Shown here: piece after piece, positions 1 to 8,410 of the stretch
Numbering within the stretch: position 1 is the first letter of the stretch
Layout: the number at the start of each line of letters is the position of its first letter
DNA from: Rhizomonospora bruguierae
Lineage (GTDB): Bacteria > Actinomycetota > Actinomycetes > Mycobacteriales > Micromonosporaceae
Assembly: GCF_018397995.1 (NCBI RefSeq)
Contig: NZ_BBQH01000032.1
Coordinates: 1-51,415, forward strand
Length of the DNA stretch: 51,415 nucleotides
Reading direction: 5' to 3'
The notes under the pieces: model-generated
The model's database searches: none
Told to the model about the DNA's origin: nothing
What the model saw: only the letters and a program-made list of their open reading frames with translations
Position numbers and translations under genes: made by a program

Positions 1-1693
1 TCGCACCGAACCGCCGGGCCCGCGCCGCGTCCGGTCCGTTGTCGGCGTTGCTGCGCACGGCGAGCCGCCGCACCTCGTCGGCGTGGCGCACGATCCGGTC
101 CACGGCCGCCACCAGCGGGTCGTCCTGCGGGCCCGCCTCGCCCTCGAAGTACCGCACCACCGGGGACGGGCAGACCGGCACCTCCCCCAGGTACACCCGC
201 CCGGTACCGCCGTCGATGGAGATGACATCGCCCTCGCGGACGGTCCTGCCGTCGATGGTGAACGTCCCGCCCCGCGGGTCGATGTCCAGCGAGTCGGCGC
301 CGCACACGCAGGTCTTCCCCATGCCGCGGGCGACCACGGCGGCGTGGCTGGTCTTGCCGCCCCGCGAGGTCAGGATGCCCTGGGCGGCGATCATGCCGGG
401 CAGGTCGTCCGGGTTGGTCTCCCGGCGCACCAGGATCACCGGCTCCCCGGCCGCGACCGCGCTGGCCGAGTCGAACACCACCCTGCCCACCGCCGCGCCG
501 GGCGAGGCCGCGACGCCGTAGGCCAGCACCCGGGGCGAGGAGGACAGGTCGAACCGGGGGAACATCAACTGGGCCAGTTGGTCGCCCGTGACCCGGCGCA
601 GCGCCTCGTCCAGGTCGATCACGCCCTCGTCCACGAGGTGGCTGGCGATGGTGAAGGCGGCGGCCGCGGTGCGCTTGCCGACCCGGGTCTGCAACATCCA
701 CAGGGTGCCGCGCTCGATCGTGAACTCGATGTCGCACAGGTCCCGGTAGTGCGCCTCCAGCCTGTCCATGATGGACGTGAGCCGGTCGTAGCTGACCTTG
801 TCCAGCCGCTCCAGCTCCTGCAGCGGCACCGTGTTGCGGATGCCGGCCACCACGTCCTCGCCCTGCGCGTTGGCCAGGTAGTCGCCGTAGACGCCGCGCT
901 CACCGGTACCCGGGTCGCGGGTGAACGCCACGCCGGTGCCCGAATCCGGCCCCATGTTGCCGAACACCATGGACACCACGCTGACCGCCGTGCCCAGGTC
1001 CGCCGGGATCCGCTCCTGCCGCCGGTACAGCACCGCCCGGTGCGAGTTCCACGACCGGAACACCGCCAGGATCGCCAGGTCCAGTTGCTCGCGCGGGTCC
1101 TGCGGGAACTCGCGGCCCGCGTGCTGCGAGAAGATCGTCTTGTACCGGTCGACCAGCTTCTTCAGGTGGTCGACGCCCAGTTCCGCGTCGGTACGCACCC
1201 CGGCCGAACTCCGGGCCTCGTCCAGCGCCCACTCGAACTCGTCGCCGGGCACGTCGCAGACGGTCTTGCCGAACATCTGGATCAGCCGCCGGTACGAGTC
1301 CCAGGCGAAGCGCTCGTCGCCGGACTGCCCGGCCAGCCCGGCCACGCTCGCGTCGTTCAGCCCCACGTTGAGGACGGTCTCCAGCATCCCGGGCATCGAC
1401 ATCGGTGCACCCGAACGCACCGACACCAGCAACGGGTCCCGCTCGTCGCCGAGCCGCTTGCCGCGCGCCCGCTCCAGCCGGCGCAGGTGCTCGTCCACCT
1501 CCGCCCGCAGCGTCACCGGCTCGGCGCCACCCTCCAGGTAGGACCGGCAGGCCGCGGTACTGATCGTGAAACCGGGTGGGACGGGCAGCCCCAGGCGGGT
1601 CATCTCGGCCAGGTTGGCCCCTTTGCCGCCGAGCAGGTCCGCCATGTCGCGATTGCCCTCGGCAAAGTCGTACACGAACTTGGGATCCGGCAC
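1..1693 (-). CDS. ppdK: Pyruvate, phosphate dikinase, N-terminal ~564 residues (3' end outside window)
   Basis: Interconverts pyruvate + ATP + Pi with PEP + AMP + PPi in central metabolism. Translation from the GTG at 1693 begins VPDPKFVYDF and shows the N-terminal nucleotide-binding domain (LLGGKGANLAEM, SVRSGAPMSMPGMLETVLN) and then the swivelling phosphohistidine domain with LTSRGGKTSHAAVVARG, whose catalytic His lies near residue 445, as in known PPDKs. The family is about 880-900 aa, so the C-terminal PEP/pyruvate barrel lies beyond base 1. The start is chosen because AAGGAG sits 6 nt upstream. The motifs make the family assignment firm. Nothing odd is seen in the visible part. Confidence 0.95.
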   Translation of the reverse strand, partial: MPDPKFVYDFAEGNRDMADLLGGKGANLAEMTRLGLPVPPGFTISTAACRSYLEGGAEPVTLRAEVDEHLRRLERARGKRLGDERDPLLVSVRSGAPMSMPGMLETVLNVGLNDASVAGLAGQSGDERFAWDSYRRLIQMFGKTVCDVPGDEFEWALDEARSSAGVRTDAELGVDHLKKLVDRYKTIFSQHAGREFPQDPREQLDLAILAVFRSWNSHRAVLYRRQERIPADLGTAVSVVSMVFGNMGPDSGTGVAFTRDPGTGERGVYGDYLANAQGEDVVAGIRNTVPLQELERLDKVSYDRLTSIMDRLEAHYRDLCDIEFTIERGTLWMLQTRVGKRTAAAAFTIASHLVDEGVIDLDEALRRVTGDQLAQLMFPRFDLSSSPRVLAYGVAASPGAAVGRVVFDSASAVAAGEPVILVRRETNPDDLPGMIAAQGILTSRGGKTSHAAVVARGMGKTCVCGADSLDIDPRGGTFTIDGRTVREGDVISIDGGTGRVYLGEVPVCPSPVVRYFEGEAGPQDDPLVAAVDRIVRHADEVRRLAVRSNADNGPDAARARRFGA

Positions 1694-1933
1694 TGACCAC
1701 TCCTTATCCGCTGCTGCGCGCTGCCCGCTACGCCGATGTATCCACTGAGCCGCATCGCTAGACGGTGGTTAAGGACGGAGGGTAAGTGGGGGCGGTGACG
1801 CTTCGCGACCTTCCGGTGACGAATGGCACAATGCCCAGTTCGATGGGGTTTCTGGGAGCGATACCACGCGCAGTTTCCGTCAAAAAACACCGCCGCAGCG
1901 CGCCGCGGGAGCCCGGTACGCCGGCCCAATTAC

Positions 1934-1982
1934 AGATCTTGGTACGGATCATCCGCTTTCCGCCATATTCGTACCAAGATCT
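1934..1982. repeat. Long hairpin in the ppdK-dusB intergenic region
   Basis: The 380-nt gap between the divergent ppdK and dusB genes holds no gene I can support. It contains a 16-nt inverted repeat: arm 1934-1949 (AGATCTTGGTACGGAT) pairs with 1967-1982 (ATTCGTACCAAGATCT), with one G-U wobble and a 17-nt loop. It lies about 95 nt upstream of the dusB start, so it would be a strong RNA stem in the dusB leader or an operator. The GATCTTGG core recurs at 3197 and 16118, which suggests a dispersed repeat family. Function unknown. Confidence 0.75.
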
Positions 1983-2076
1983 CGAATCGGCGGGCGCGCA
2001 CGCGGCGGGTGCGCGATCAAGGTTGCGAGGCCGGAGGCGGGGGCGCCGGGGGCGGGTGTGGCATTGTCGGAGGGTG

Positions 2077-3189
2077 GTGTTGCAACTGGGTGGGGTGGCG
2101 GTCCGGCCGCCGGTGGTGCTCGCGCCGATGGCGGGGATCACCAACGTGGCGTTCCGGCAACTCTGCCGCGAGCAGGGGGCCGGCGTTTACGTCTGCGAGA
2201 TGATCACCACCCGGGCCCTGGTCGAGCGGAACCCCCGTACGCTGCGCATGATCGCCTTCGGGGCGGGCGAGCGGCCGCGGAGCCTCCAGTTGTACGGGGT
2301 GGACCCGCAGACCGTGCGCCAGGCGGTCCGCATGATCGTGGCGGAGGACCTGGCGGACCACGTCGACCTGAACTTCGGGTGCAGCGTGCCGAAGGTGACC
2401 CGCAAGGGCGGCGGCTCGGCGATCCCGTGGAAGCGGCGGCTGTTCGGCCAGATCGTGGACGCGGCGGTCGGGGCGGCGGAGGGGCTGCCGGTCACGGTGA
2501 AGATGCGCAAGGGGATCGACGACGACCACCTGACGTTCGTGGCGGCCGGGCGCATCGCGCAGGACTGCGGCGCCGCGTGGGTCGCCCTGCACGCCAGGAC
2601 CGCCGCGCAGCGGTACTCGGGGCGCGCCGACTGGGCCGCGATCGGCGAGCTGAAGGCGGCACTGCGCGTACCGGTGCTGGGCAACGGCGACATCTGGGAG
2701 GCCGACGACGCGCTGCGGATGGTGGCCGGGACGGGCTGCGACGGCGTCGTGGTGGGCCGCGGGTGCCTGGGGCGCCCGTGGCTGTTCGCGGACCTGGCGG
2801 CCGCGTTCGCCGGGCGACCCGAGCGGGTGCTGCCGAGCCTGGGCACGGTGGCCGGGGTCATGCGCCGGCACGCCGAGTTGCTGACGGAGTGGCTGGGCAG
2901 CGAGCAGGACGGCGTGGTGGACTTCCGCAAGCACGTCGCCTGGTACCTGAAGGGCTTCCCGGTCGGCTCGGAACTGCGCCGGTCCATGGCGATGGCAGCC
3001 AGCCTGGCGGAACTGGAGGACCTGCTCGGCAAGCTGGACGCGCAGGCGCCGTTCCCGGCGGAGGTGCTGGGCCGGCCCCGCGGCCGCACCAACTCCCCCG
3101 GCCGGGTCATCCTCCCGCAGGGTTGGCTCGCCGACCGCGACGCGGTGGCGGTCCCCGAGGGCGCCGAACTGGACGACTCCGGCGGCTGA
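2077..3189 (+). CDS. dusB: tRNA-dihydrouridine synthase (DusB-type)
   Basis: FMN- and NADPH-dependent reduction of uridine to dihydrouridine in tRNA. Visible motifs: APMAGITN at the N-terminus (FMN loop), NFGCSVPKVTRKGGGSA with the catalytic Cys, VKMRKGIDDDH, LHARTAAQRYSGRADW, PVLGNGDIWEA and DGVVVGRGCLGRPWLF. These are the full TIM-barrel signature of the DUS family. About 370 aa, normal length. The reading frame stays open upstream to 1786, but that stretch has no family similarity. GGAGG at 2069-2073 places the start at GTG 2074, GTG 2077 or TTG 2080, and the choice among these three is uncertain. A small palindrome follows the stop directly. Confidence 0.93.
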   Translation: MLQLGGVAVRPPVVLAPMAGITNVAFRQLCREQGAGVYVCEMITTRALVERNPRTLRMIAFGAGERPRSLQLYGVDPQTVRQAVRMIVAEDLADHVDLNFGCSVPKVTRKGGGSAIPWKRRLFGQIVDAAVGAAEGLPVTVKMRKGIDDDHLTFVAAGRIAQDCGAAWVALHARTAAQRYSGRADWAAIGELKAALRVPVLGNGDIWEADDALRMVAGTGCDGVVVGRGCLGRPWLFADLAAAFAGRPERVLPSLGTVAGVMRRHAELLTEWLGSEQDGVVDFRKHVAWYLKGFPVGSELRRSMAMAASLAELEDLLGKLDAQAPFPAEVLGRPRGRTNSPGRVILPQGWLADRDAVAVPEGAELDDSGG

Positions 3190-3213
3190 CCAAGACGATC
3201 TTGGTGTGGTGGT
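3189..3213. repeat. Palindrome and GATCTTGG/TGTGGTGG motif after dusB
   Basis: ACCAAGA (3189-3195) and TCTTGGT (3199-3205) form a perfect 7-bp stem with a 3-nt loop, starting inside the dusB stop codon. It may act as a weak terminator. The right arm runs on as GATCTTGG then TGTGGTGG, a string repeated at 16118-16136 with a 3-nt insertion, so it probably belongs to a dispersed intergenic repeat. Confidence 0.5.
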
Positions 3214-3265
3214 CCGGCGAGAACACCGGCGAGGGCGATCGGGGCTGACCGCCCGTGGCCAACAT

Positions 3266-3290
3266 GTAGCACAAGTGCTACGTTTGCCGC
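3266..3290 (+). promoter_or_regulatory. Operator palindrome and -10 box of vapB
   Basis: GTAGCAC (3266-3272) and GTGCTAC (3275-3281) form a perfect inverted repeat with a 2-nt spacer, ending 9 nt before the antitoxin start. TACGTT at 3279-3284 fits a -10 box 6 nt from the GTG, and no Shine-Dalgarno sequence is present, so the transcript is probably leaderless. The palindrome overlaps the -10 box, as expected for TA-operon autorepression by the antitoxin or the complex. Autoregulation is inferred from the position. Confidence 0.65.
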
Positions 3291-3539
3291 GTGAGCGAGG
3301 TCGGGCTACGGGAACTGCGGCAGAACGCGAGCGACCTGGTTCGCCGCGCGGAAGCCGGCGAGCGCGTGACGGTGACCGTCGCGGGGCGCCCGGCGGCGGT
3401 CCTCGGTCCGGTGAGCCCGCGGGCCTGGCGCCGTTGGGAGGACCTGGCGGATGTCTTCAGGGGTCCGGCGGACGCGGAGTGGGCCGCGGACCGCGCCCTG
3501 ATCGATGGCTCTCTCGCCGACCCGTGGGAGCCGCGGTGA
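3291..3539 (+). CDS. vapB: Type II antitoxin, Phd/YefM (VapB-like) family
   Basis: 82-aa protein beginning MSEVGLRELRQNASDLVRRA, followed by GERVTVTVAGRPAAVLGP. This is the standard Phd/YefM DNA-binding fold with the VAGRPAAVL strand. The acidic, tryptophan-containing C-terminal half (WRRWEDLADVF onward) would be the toxin-wrapping segment. Its TGA overlaps the GTG of the downstream PIN toxin (GTGA), so the two are translationally coupled. It should neutralise the toxin and autorepress through the palindrome at 3266-3281. The family call is strong. The vapB symbol is used for its PIN partner. Confidence 0.88.
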   Translation: MSEVGLRELRQNASDLVRRAEAGERVTVTVAGRPAAVLGPVSPRAWRRWEDLADVFRGPADAEWAADRALIDGSLADPWEPR

Positions 3540-3919
3540 GCCGGGGCGTCCTCGACACCAGCGTGCTGGTCGCCACGGATGTCGAACCCATCCCGGGCGA
3601 GCTGGCCATCAGCGTCGCCAGCCTGGCGGAGCTGCATTTCGGGGTTCTCGTCGCCAAGACCCCCGAGGTGCGGGCCGTTCGGCTGAGTCGCCTCACCGCG
3701 CTCCAGCGGCGGTTCGACCCGCTACCGGTGGACGAGGCGGTGGCGGACAGCTACGGGCAATTGGCCGCTCGGGTCGTCGAGACCGGGCGGCAGCCTCGAG
3801 CGCGGGTCGTGGACCTGCTGATCGCCGCGACGGCGCACGCGCACGGCGCGGCCGTCTACACCCGAAACGCCGATGACCTGGCGGGCCTGGAGGATCTGGT
3901 CACCGTCATCACTATCTAG
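3536..3919 (+). CDS. vapC: Type II toxin, PIN-domain ribonuclease (VapC family)
   Basis: 127-aa PIN-domain protein. Acidic catalytic residues are visible in order: Asp7 in GVLDTSVLVA, Glu in SLAELHFGV, Asp in RVVDLLIAATA, and Asn/Asp in YTRNADDLAGL. VapC toxins are Mg-dependent endoribonucleases that cleave tRNA or rRNA; the target here cannot be read from sequence. The GTG start overlaps the antitoxin stop. The 3' end overlaps the convergent monooxygenase gene by 8 nt. Length and motifs are complete, so it looks functional. Confidence 0.92.
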   Translation: MSRGVLDTSVLVATDVEPIPGELAISVASLAELHFGVLVAKTPEVRAVRLSRLTALQRRFDPLPVDEAVADSYGQLAARVVETGRQPRARVVDLLIAATAHAHGAAVYTRNADDLAGLEDLVTVITI

Positions 3920-4988
3920 CCCCGGAGGCGGCCGGACTGGGCCTCAGGGCGTCCCGGAGTTCACGGGCGGCGGCCCGGCCGGCCCGGTTCGCGCCGACCG
4001 TGCTCGCCGAGGGGCCGTAGCCGACCAGGTGCAGGCGCGGCGCGGCCACCACCCGGGTCCCGTCGACGCGGATGCCGCCGCCGCGTTCGCGCAGGTTGAG
4101 GGGCGCGAGGTGGGACAGGGCCGCCCGGAATCCGGTGCACCAGACGATGGCGTCGGCGGGCCACGCGTCGCCGCCGGCCCACTCGACGCCGGTGTGGGTG
4201 AGCCGGGCGAACATCGGGCGGCGGTCCAGGGTGCCCGTCTCCATCGCGCGGCGGACCGTCGCCGAGTACGTGAGGCCGGTGACGCTCACGACGCTCTGCG
4301 GCGGCAGGCCGGCCCGGACCCGCTCGTCCACCTTGGCGACGACCGCCCGGCCCTCCTCGGGGCCGAACGGGCCCTCGCGGAAGACGGGTGGGCGGCGGGT
4401 GACCCAGAGCGTGTCGGCGGCGACGCCGCCCAGGTCGGCGAGGACGTGCGCCGCCGAGGCGCCGCCACCCACGACCACGACGCGCCGGCCGGCGAACTCG
4501 CCCGGGCCCCGGTACTGGGCGTAGTGCAGTTGCCGGCCGCCGAAGCGGCCCGGGTAGTACGGCCAGTACGGGCGCCGCCAGGTGCCGGTCGCGTTGATGA
4601 CCGCGCGGGTCCGCCACGTGCCGTGGTCGGTGGCGACGATGAGGCGGTCGTCGCCGCGCGACACCGACTCCACCCGTACCGGGCGGTGGATCGGCAGGTC
4701 GTACTGCTTCTCGTAGGCGGCGAAGTAGGCGGGCACGGCGACGTTGGCGGGGCGGTCGGTGGAGCCGGCGAACTGCGCCCGGGGCAGGTCGAAGATGCCG
4801 TGCACCTCGGCCATCGTCAACGACGGCGAGCGGTGCTGCCAGGCGCCGCCGGGCGCCCGCTCGGCGTCGAGGACGACGAACGACCCGAAGCCCGACCCGG
4901 AGCCCGACCCGAAGCCGTAGTGCCGCAGGAAGTAGGCGCTGGACAGGCCCGCCTGTCCAGCGCCGATCACCACGACGTCGACATCCAT
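3912..4988 (-). CDS. Flavin-containing monooxygenase-like NAD(P)/FAD oxidoreductase
   Basis: About 358-aa two-dinucleotide-binding flavoprotein. It starts MDVDVVVIGAGQAGLSSA (FAD Rossmann motif), has VVVVGGGASAAHVLADL near residue 170 (NADPH motif) and ends in a typical CTGFRAALSHLAPL region. These enzymes use NADPH and FAD for N- or S-oxygenation or ketone oxidation; the substrate is unknown. An unusual Gly/Ser stretch (GFGSGSGSGFGS) encoded by imperfect 12-nt repeats near 4895-4920 sits just after the first helix. ATG 4988 is preferred because FAD-binding proteins begin close to the first strand. GTG 5003 is possible. Neither has a clear ribosome-binding site. Confidence 0.85.
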   Translation of the reverse strand: MDVDVVVIGAGQAGLSSAYFLRHYGFGSGSGSGFGSFVVLDAERAPGGAWQHRSPSLTMAEVHGIFDLPRAQFAGSTDRPANVAVPAYFAAYEKQYDLPIHRPVRVESVSRGDDRLIVATDHGTWRTRAVINATGTWRRPYWPYYPGRFGGRQLHYAQYRGPGEFAGRRVVVVGGGASAAHVLADLGGVAADTLWVTRRPPVFREGPFGPEEGRAVVAKVDERVRAGLPPQSVVSVTGLTYSATVRRAMETGTLDRRPMFARLTHTGVEWAGGDAWPADAIVWCTGFRAALSHLAPLNLRERGGGIRVDGTRVVAAPRLHLVGYGPSASTVGANRAGRAAARELRDALRPSPAASGAR

Positions 4989-5115
4989 GTGGGGCACAAC
5001 CACGCCCGCGCGAATGTCGATCTCAGGCTGTGCCGCCGGTCACGCGCGAGGGCCACCCGCCGAGCGCCGAGATCGGCGGTAGCGGCGACCGGCGGTCGGT
5101 GGCAGAGTCGGCGTC

Positions 5116-5694
5116 GTGGCCGACCCGCATCTCGATCCCGCCTGCGCCGTCGCGCACGGCGCCGCGCCGCCCGGGCCCACCACCCGGGCCCTCGTCGCCG
5201 TCTTCGCCTCGCCCGTGGCCCGGCACCTGCTGCACTTCGCCGCGGACGCCGGCTACGCCACCACGCTCGTCGAGCCCGTCTGGGAGCGGGCCGACGGTGC
5301 GGCGCACCGGGTGGCGTCCGCGCTCGACCCGTCCTTCCTGGACGGCGACACCGACGTCGTCGTCACCGACCACCACCGGCCCGAGCTGGGCGTGGTGCTG
5401 CGCGACGCGCTGGCCTACCGCAGCCGGTGGATCGGCGTGATCGGCAATGTCCGGCACGTCGGGCCGCACGTCGCCGCGCTGCGCGAGCTGGGCGTCCCGG
5501 ACGCCGAGGTCGCCCGGATCCACCGGCCGATCGGGCTGGACATCGGCTCGAAGACGCCCGCGGAGATCGCGATCGCCACGCTGGCCGGCCTGATCGCCGA
5601 CCGCAACGGCCGCCCCGGCGGATTCGCCTGGGGGACGCCCGCCGCTGCCGGCGGCCGAGGCGGTCAGCAGCCGGGCAGCCGCTCGATCAGGTAG
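5116..5694 (+). CDS. XdhC/CoxI-like Rossmann-domain protein
   Basis: 192 aa. The core matches the C-terminal Rossmann domain of XdhC/CoxI-family proteins: [20 protein letters not shown], then [30 protein letters not shown]. XdhC proteins bind molybdenum cofactor and help mature xanthine dehydrogenase-type enzymes. Here the usual N-terminal domain is missing and no molybdoenzyme gene is nearby, so the role is uncertain. The GTG start has no obvious SD. The last ~10 codons overlap the 3' end of the convergent glyS by 31 nt, and the tail after ADRNGRPGG looks unconserved. Confidence 0.75.
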   Translation: MADPHLDPACAVAHGAAPPGPTTRALVAVFASPVARHLLHFAADAGYATTLVEPVWERADGAAHRVASALDPSFLDGDTDVVVTDHHRPELGVVLRDALAYRSRWIGVIGNVRHVGPHVAALRELGVPDAEVARIHRPIGLDIGSKTPAEIAIATLAGLIADRNGRPGGFAWGTPAAAGGRGGQQPGSRSIR

Positions 5695-7043
5695 CGCTCC
5701 ACCTGGTCCAGGGCGATGCGCTCCTGGGCCATGGTGTCGCGGTTCCGGATGGTCACCGCATCGTCCTGCAGGGTGTCGAAGTCGACCGTCACACAGAACG
5801 GGGTGCCGATCTCGTCCTGCCGGCGGTAGCGGCGGCCGATCGCCTGCGAGTCGTCGAACTCGACGATCCACCGCTTGCGCAGGTCCGCGGCGAGCCCGCG
5901 GGCCTTCGGGGACAGCTCCGGGTTGCGGGACAGCGGCAGCACCGCCACCTTCACCGGCGCCAGCCGCGGGTCGAACCGCATGACCGTGCGCTTGTCCACG
6001 CCGCCCTTGGTGTTCGGTGCCTCGTCCTCGTCGTACGCCTCAAGCAGGAACGCCAGCACCGCGCGGGTGAGGCCGGCGGCCGGCTCGATCACGTACGGGA
6101 TCCAGCGCTCGCCCTTCTCCTGATCGAAGTAGGACAGGTCGACGCCGGAGTGCTTGCTGTGCGTGGACAGGTCGAAGTCGGTGCGGTTGGCGACGCCCTC
6201 CAACTCGGCGAACTCGGTGCCGCCGAACCGGAAGCGGTACTCGATGTCGACCGTGCGCTTCGCGTAGTGGGAGAGCTTCTCCTTCGGGTGCTCGTAGTAG
6301 CGCAGGTTCGCCTCGGTCAGGCCCAGGCCGGTGTACCAGTTCCAGCGCTCGGTGAGCCAGTACTCGTGCCACTTCTCGTCGGTGCCGGGCTCGACGAAGA
6401 ACTCCATCTCCATCTGCTCGAACTCGCGGGTCCGGAAGATGAAGTTGCCCGGGGTGATCTCGTTGCGGAAGCTCTTGCCGACCTGGGCGATGCCGAACGG
6501 CGGCTTCTTGCGGGCCGAGGTCTCCACGTTCTTGTAGTTGACGAAGATGCCCTGCGCGGTCTCGGGCCGCAGGTAGTGCAGGCCCTCCTCGCTCTCCACC
6601 GGGCCCAGGTACGTCTTCATCAGGCCGTTGAACATCTTCGGCTCGGTGAACGTGCCCTTGTTGCCGCAGTTCGGGCAGTTGATCTCGGTAAGCGAGGCCG
6701 GCGGGCGGCCGTGCCTGGCCTCGTACGCCTCCTCCAGGTGGTCCGCCCGGAACCGCTTGTGGCACGCCTGGCATTCGGTCAGCGGGTCGACGAACTCGGC
6801 GAGGTGGCCGGAGGCCGCCCACACCTCCCGGGCCAGGATCACGGCGGAGTCGATGCCCACCACGTCGTCGCGCTGCTGGACCATCGCCCGCCACCACTGG
6901 CGGCGCACGTTCTCCTTCAACTCCACGCCCAGCGGCCCGTAGTCCCAGGCGGAACGGGTACCCCCGTAGATCTCGCTGGACGGGTAGACGAAGCCCCGGC
7001 GCTTGGCCAGGCTGACGACGGCGTCGATACGGTCTGCGGGCAT
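5664..7043 (-). CDS. glyS: Glycine--tRNA ligase (class II, alpha2 type)
   Basis: Charges tRNA-Gly. 459 aa, the usual size for the single-chain dimeric enzyme. Begins [28 protein letters not shown]. Two CxxC pairs (CQAC and CPNC, about residues 91-125) form the zinc-binding insert. Class II motif 2 is visible as [10 protein letters not shown] and [14 protein letters not shown], and motif 3 near [10 protein letters not shown]. The start is well supported by GGAGGAG 8 nt upstream of ATG 7043. The neighbourhood with an smtB-type arsR/zur pair resembles that of other actinobacteria, although here other genes lie between. Confidence 0.97.
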   Translation of the reverse strand: MPADRIDAVVSLAKRRGFVYPSSEIYGGTRSAWDYGPLGVELKENVRRQWWRAMVQQRDDVVGIDSAVILAREVWAASGHLAEFVDPLTECQACHKRFRADHLEEAYEARHGRPPASLTEINCPNCGNKGTFTEPKMFNGLMKTYLGPVESEEGLHYLRPETAQGIFVNYKNVETSARKKPPFGIAQVGKSFRNEITPGNFIFRTREFEQMEMEFFVEPGTDEKWHEYWLTERWNWYTGLGLTEANLRYYEHPKEKLSHYAKRTVDIEYRFRFGGTEFAELEGVANRTDFDLSTHSKHSGVDLSYFDQEKGERWIPYVIEPAAGLTRAVLAFLLEAYDEDEAPNTKGGVDKRTVMRFDPRLAPVKVAVLPLSRNPELSPKARGLAADLRKRWIVEFDDSQAIGRRYRRQDEIGTPFCVTVDFDTLQDDAVTIRNRDTMAQERIALDQVERYLIERLPGC

Positions 7044-7137
7044 GCGGTCGGCTCCTCCTACGCCGGCTGGCGGCCGGCGGGGATGTCAGGGTGTTGGAAC
7101 GGTAAGCGTACGGTGACTGGTTTGCCAGCGCACCAGG

Positions 7138-7734
7138 TTACCTGTCGACTCCGCACACCTCTAAGGTGGCCGTCCGCGAGTCCTGCTCCAGCACGTAGTT
7201 GATCGTCGTGCGGCTGCCGGTGTCGTACGAGACCTGGGCCGGCACCTCGATCGGCGTCCGGTTGATGTCGACGTTGCCGAGTTGGTAGGCGGTGACCCGC
7301 GGCTCGTTGCGGTGCCGCTCGACGAAGTGCTCCCGGGTCTCCACCCGCCGGGCCCGCGCGCACAGCTGGTCGTAGGCGGCGCCGTAGTCGCCCTGCTGGA
7401 GCGCGCCGAGGTACTTGCGGACGGCGGCGTGCGCCTGCTCGTTCACCGCTCCGGGGGTGGTGACCACGAGCCCGACCAGGGCCGCGATGCCGCCGCCGCA
7501 GCACAGCAGCACGGCCAGCGCGCCGGCGCCGAGGGCCAACCACAGCCGGGTGGACCGGCCCTCGGTGGGCGGGGCCGGGAACGGCGGCACCACACCCGGG
7601 CCGGGTGGCGGTGGTGGCGCGGGCGGCTGCTCGGGGGGTGGCGCGTCGGCGGGGTGGGCCGGTGCCCACGGGTGGGCCGGCGATCCGGGCGCCCAGGGTC
7701 CGCCCGGCGAGCCGTACGGGCCGGGTGCGCTCAT
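7138..7734 (-). CDS. Proline-rich single-pass membrane protein, DUF4878-like
   Basis: 198 aa. Residues 1-60 are rich in Pro, Gly and Ala (cytoplasmic), followed by one membrane segment (LWLALGAGALAVLLCCGGGI, about 62-90) and an extracytoplasmic domain of about 110 aa with AVRKYLGALQQGDYGAAYDQLC. This pattern resembles secreted NTF2-like/DUF4878 domains. Function unknown. The start overlaps the stop of the upstream monooxygenase-like gene (ATGA), so the two are co-translated. The stop is TAA at 7138-7140. Confidence 0.75.
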   Translation of the reverse strand: MSAPGPYGSPGGPWAPGSPAHPWAPAHPADAPPPEQPPAPPPPPGPGVVPPFPAPPTEGRSTRLWLALGAGALAVLLCCGGGIAALVGLVVTTPGAVNEQAHAAVRKYLGALQQGDYGAAYDQLCARARRVETREHFVERHRNEPRVTAYQLGNVDINRTPIEVPAQVSYDTGSRTTINYVLEQDSRTATLEVCGVDR

Positions 7735-8102
7735 TCCGCGATCGTAGTTCGCGCGTCGCCGCCGCGCCGACCGTCTTCGGAGCCGGCCCGGTCGCTGGCC
7801 ATGACGGTCACCGCGCCGCCGGGCGGCGCGGTGGCCAGCTCCTCGAACGCGGACGGCCCCGCCAGCGACTCGGCCAGCAGCGGGGTCGCGGAGACCTTCA
7901 CCTCGAAGGCGCCCAGCGCCCGCCGGTACGCGCCGACCGATTCCCACTCGGTGAGCAGGCACCACTGCTCCGGCTCGTCCAGCGCCCGGGTCAGCCGGCC
8001 GCTCAGGTACCCCGGTCGGGCGGCGAGCGCGGCGAGGGCGGTGTGCGCCCGGCCCACGAACGCCTCCTCGTCGGCGACGACGAAGCGGTTCACCACGAGC
8101 AC
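7731..8102 (-). CDS. Antibiotic biosynthesis monooxygenase (ABM)-domain protein
   Basis: 123 aa; residues 1-95 form a dimeric alpha-beta-barrel ABM fold (MLVVNRFVVADEEAFVGRA, LAARPGYLSGRL, WCLLTEWESVGAYRRAL). Family members range from cofactor-free quinone-forming monooxygenases to haem-degrading IsdG-like enzymes. No diagnostic active-site set is visible, so the substrate cannot be named. The C-terminal 25 residues are charged and likely disordered. GTG start with GGAGGGG upstream. First gene of a two-gene operon with the membrane protein downstream. Confidence 0.78.
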   Translation of the reverse strand: MLVVNRFVVADEEAFVGRAHTALAALAARPGYLSGRLTRALDEPEQWCLLTEWESVGAYRRALGAFEVKVSATPLLAESLAGPSAFEELATAPPGGAVTVMASDRAGSEDGRRGGDARTTIAE

Positions 8103-8161
8103 GGCCGGCCCCTCCGGTGCGGTTGAATGTGTTCTCCACTGTACGGATGGGGGCGAGGCCG

Positions 8162-8398
8162 ATGTTGGCGAGGCTGGCCCGGGTCAACCGGGTCGTCGCG
8201 TTCGGGGTGACCGTGCTGCTGGTGCTGCTCGGGCTGTTCCTGCCGGGGATCGTGGGTGGCCTGGTGCTCGTGGTGCTCATGGGCGCCCTGCTCGCCCTGA
8301 TGACCCGGACGTGGCCGGTGACCCCGCCGCAGACCCGCGTGCTGCGGGTGGTGATCCTCGCCGTACTCGCGCTGGTCACCCTGGCGAAGGTCATGTAG
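8162..8398 (+). CDS. Small two-helix membrane protein (possibly DUF6703)
   Basis: About 78 aa (longer if GTG 8117 or ATG 8147 is used). Two hydrophobic segments (VVAFGVTVLLVLLGLFLPGIVGGLVLVVLMGALLAL and LRVVILAVLALVTLAKVM) are separated by a short basic loop, RTWPVTPPQTR. This resembles a family of small actinobacterial membrane proteins of unknown role (DUF6703, from memory). It is divergent from the ABM gene and sits 50 nt before the zur-box promoter. ATG 8162 is chosen because a G-rich SD-like stretch precedes it. The start is uncertain. Confidence 0.65.
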   Translation: MLARLARVNRVVAFGVTVLLVLLGLFLPGIVGGLVLVVLMGALLALMTRTWPVTPPQTRVLRVVILAVLALVTLAKVM

Positions 8399-8410
8399 AC
8401 ACATGCGCTT

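Noticed and set aside
83-1696. Long plus-strand open frame opposite ppdK
   Set aside because: It is a GC-bias shadow; the minus-strand frame carries unmistakable PPDK motifs.
1786-2073. N-terminal extension of dusB
   Set aside because: Arg-rich, not family-like, contains the hairpin, and the SD at 2069 favours a start at 2074-2080.
3873-7202. 1109-codon plus-strand frame spanning the monooxygenase, XdhC and glyS
   Set aside because: It overlaps three recognisable genes in other frames and has Arg/Ala/His/Val-rich low-information sequence.
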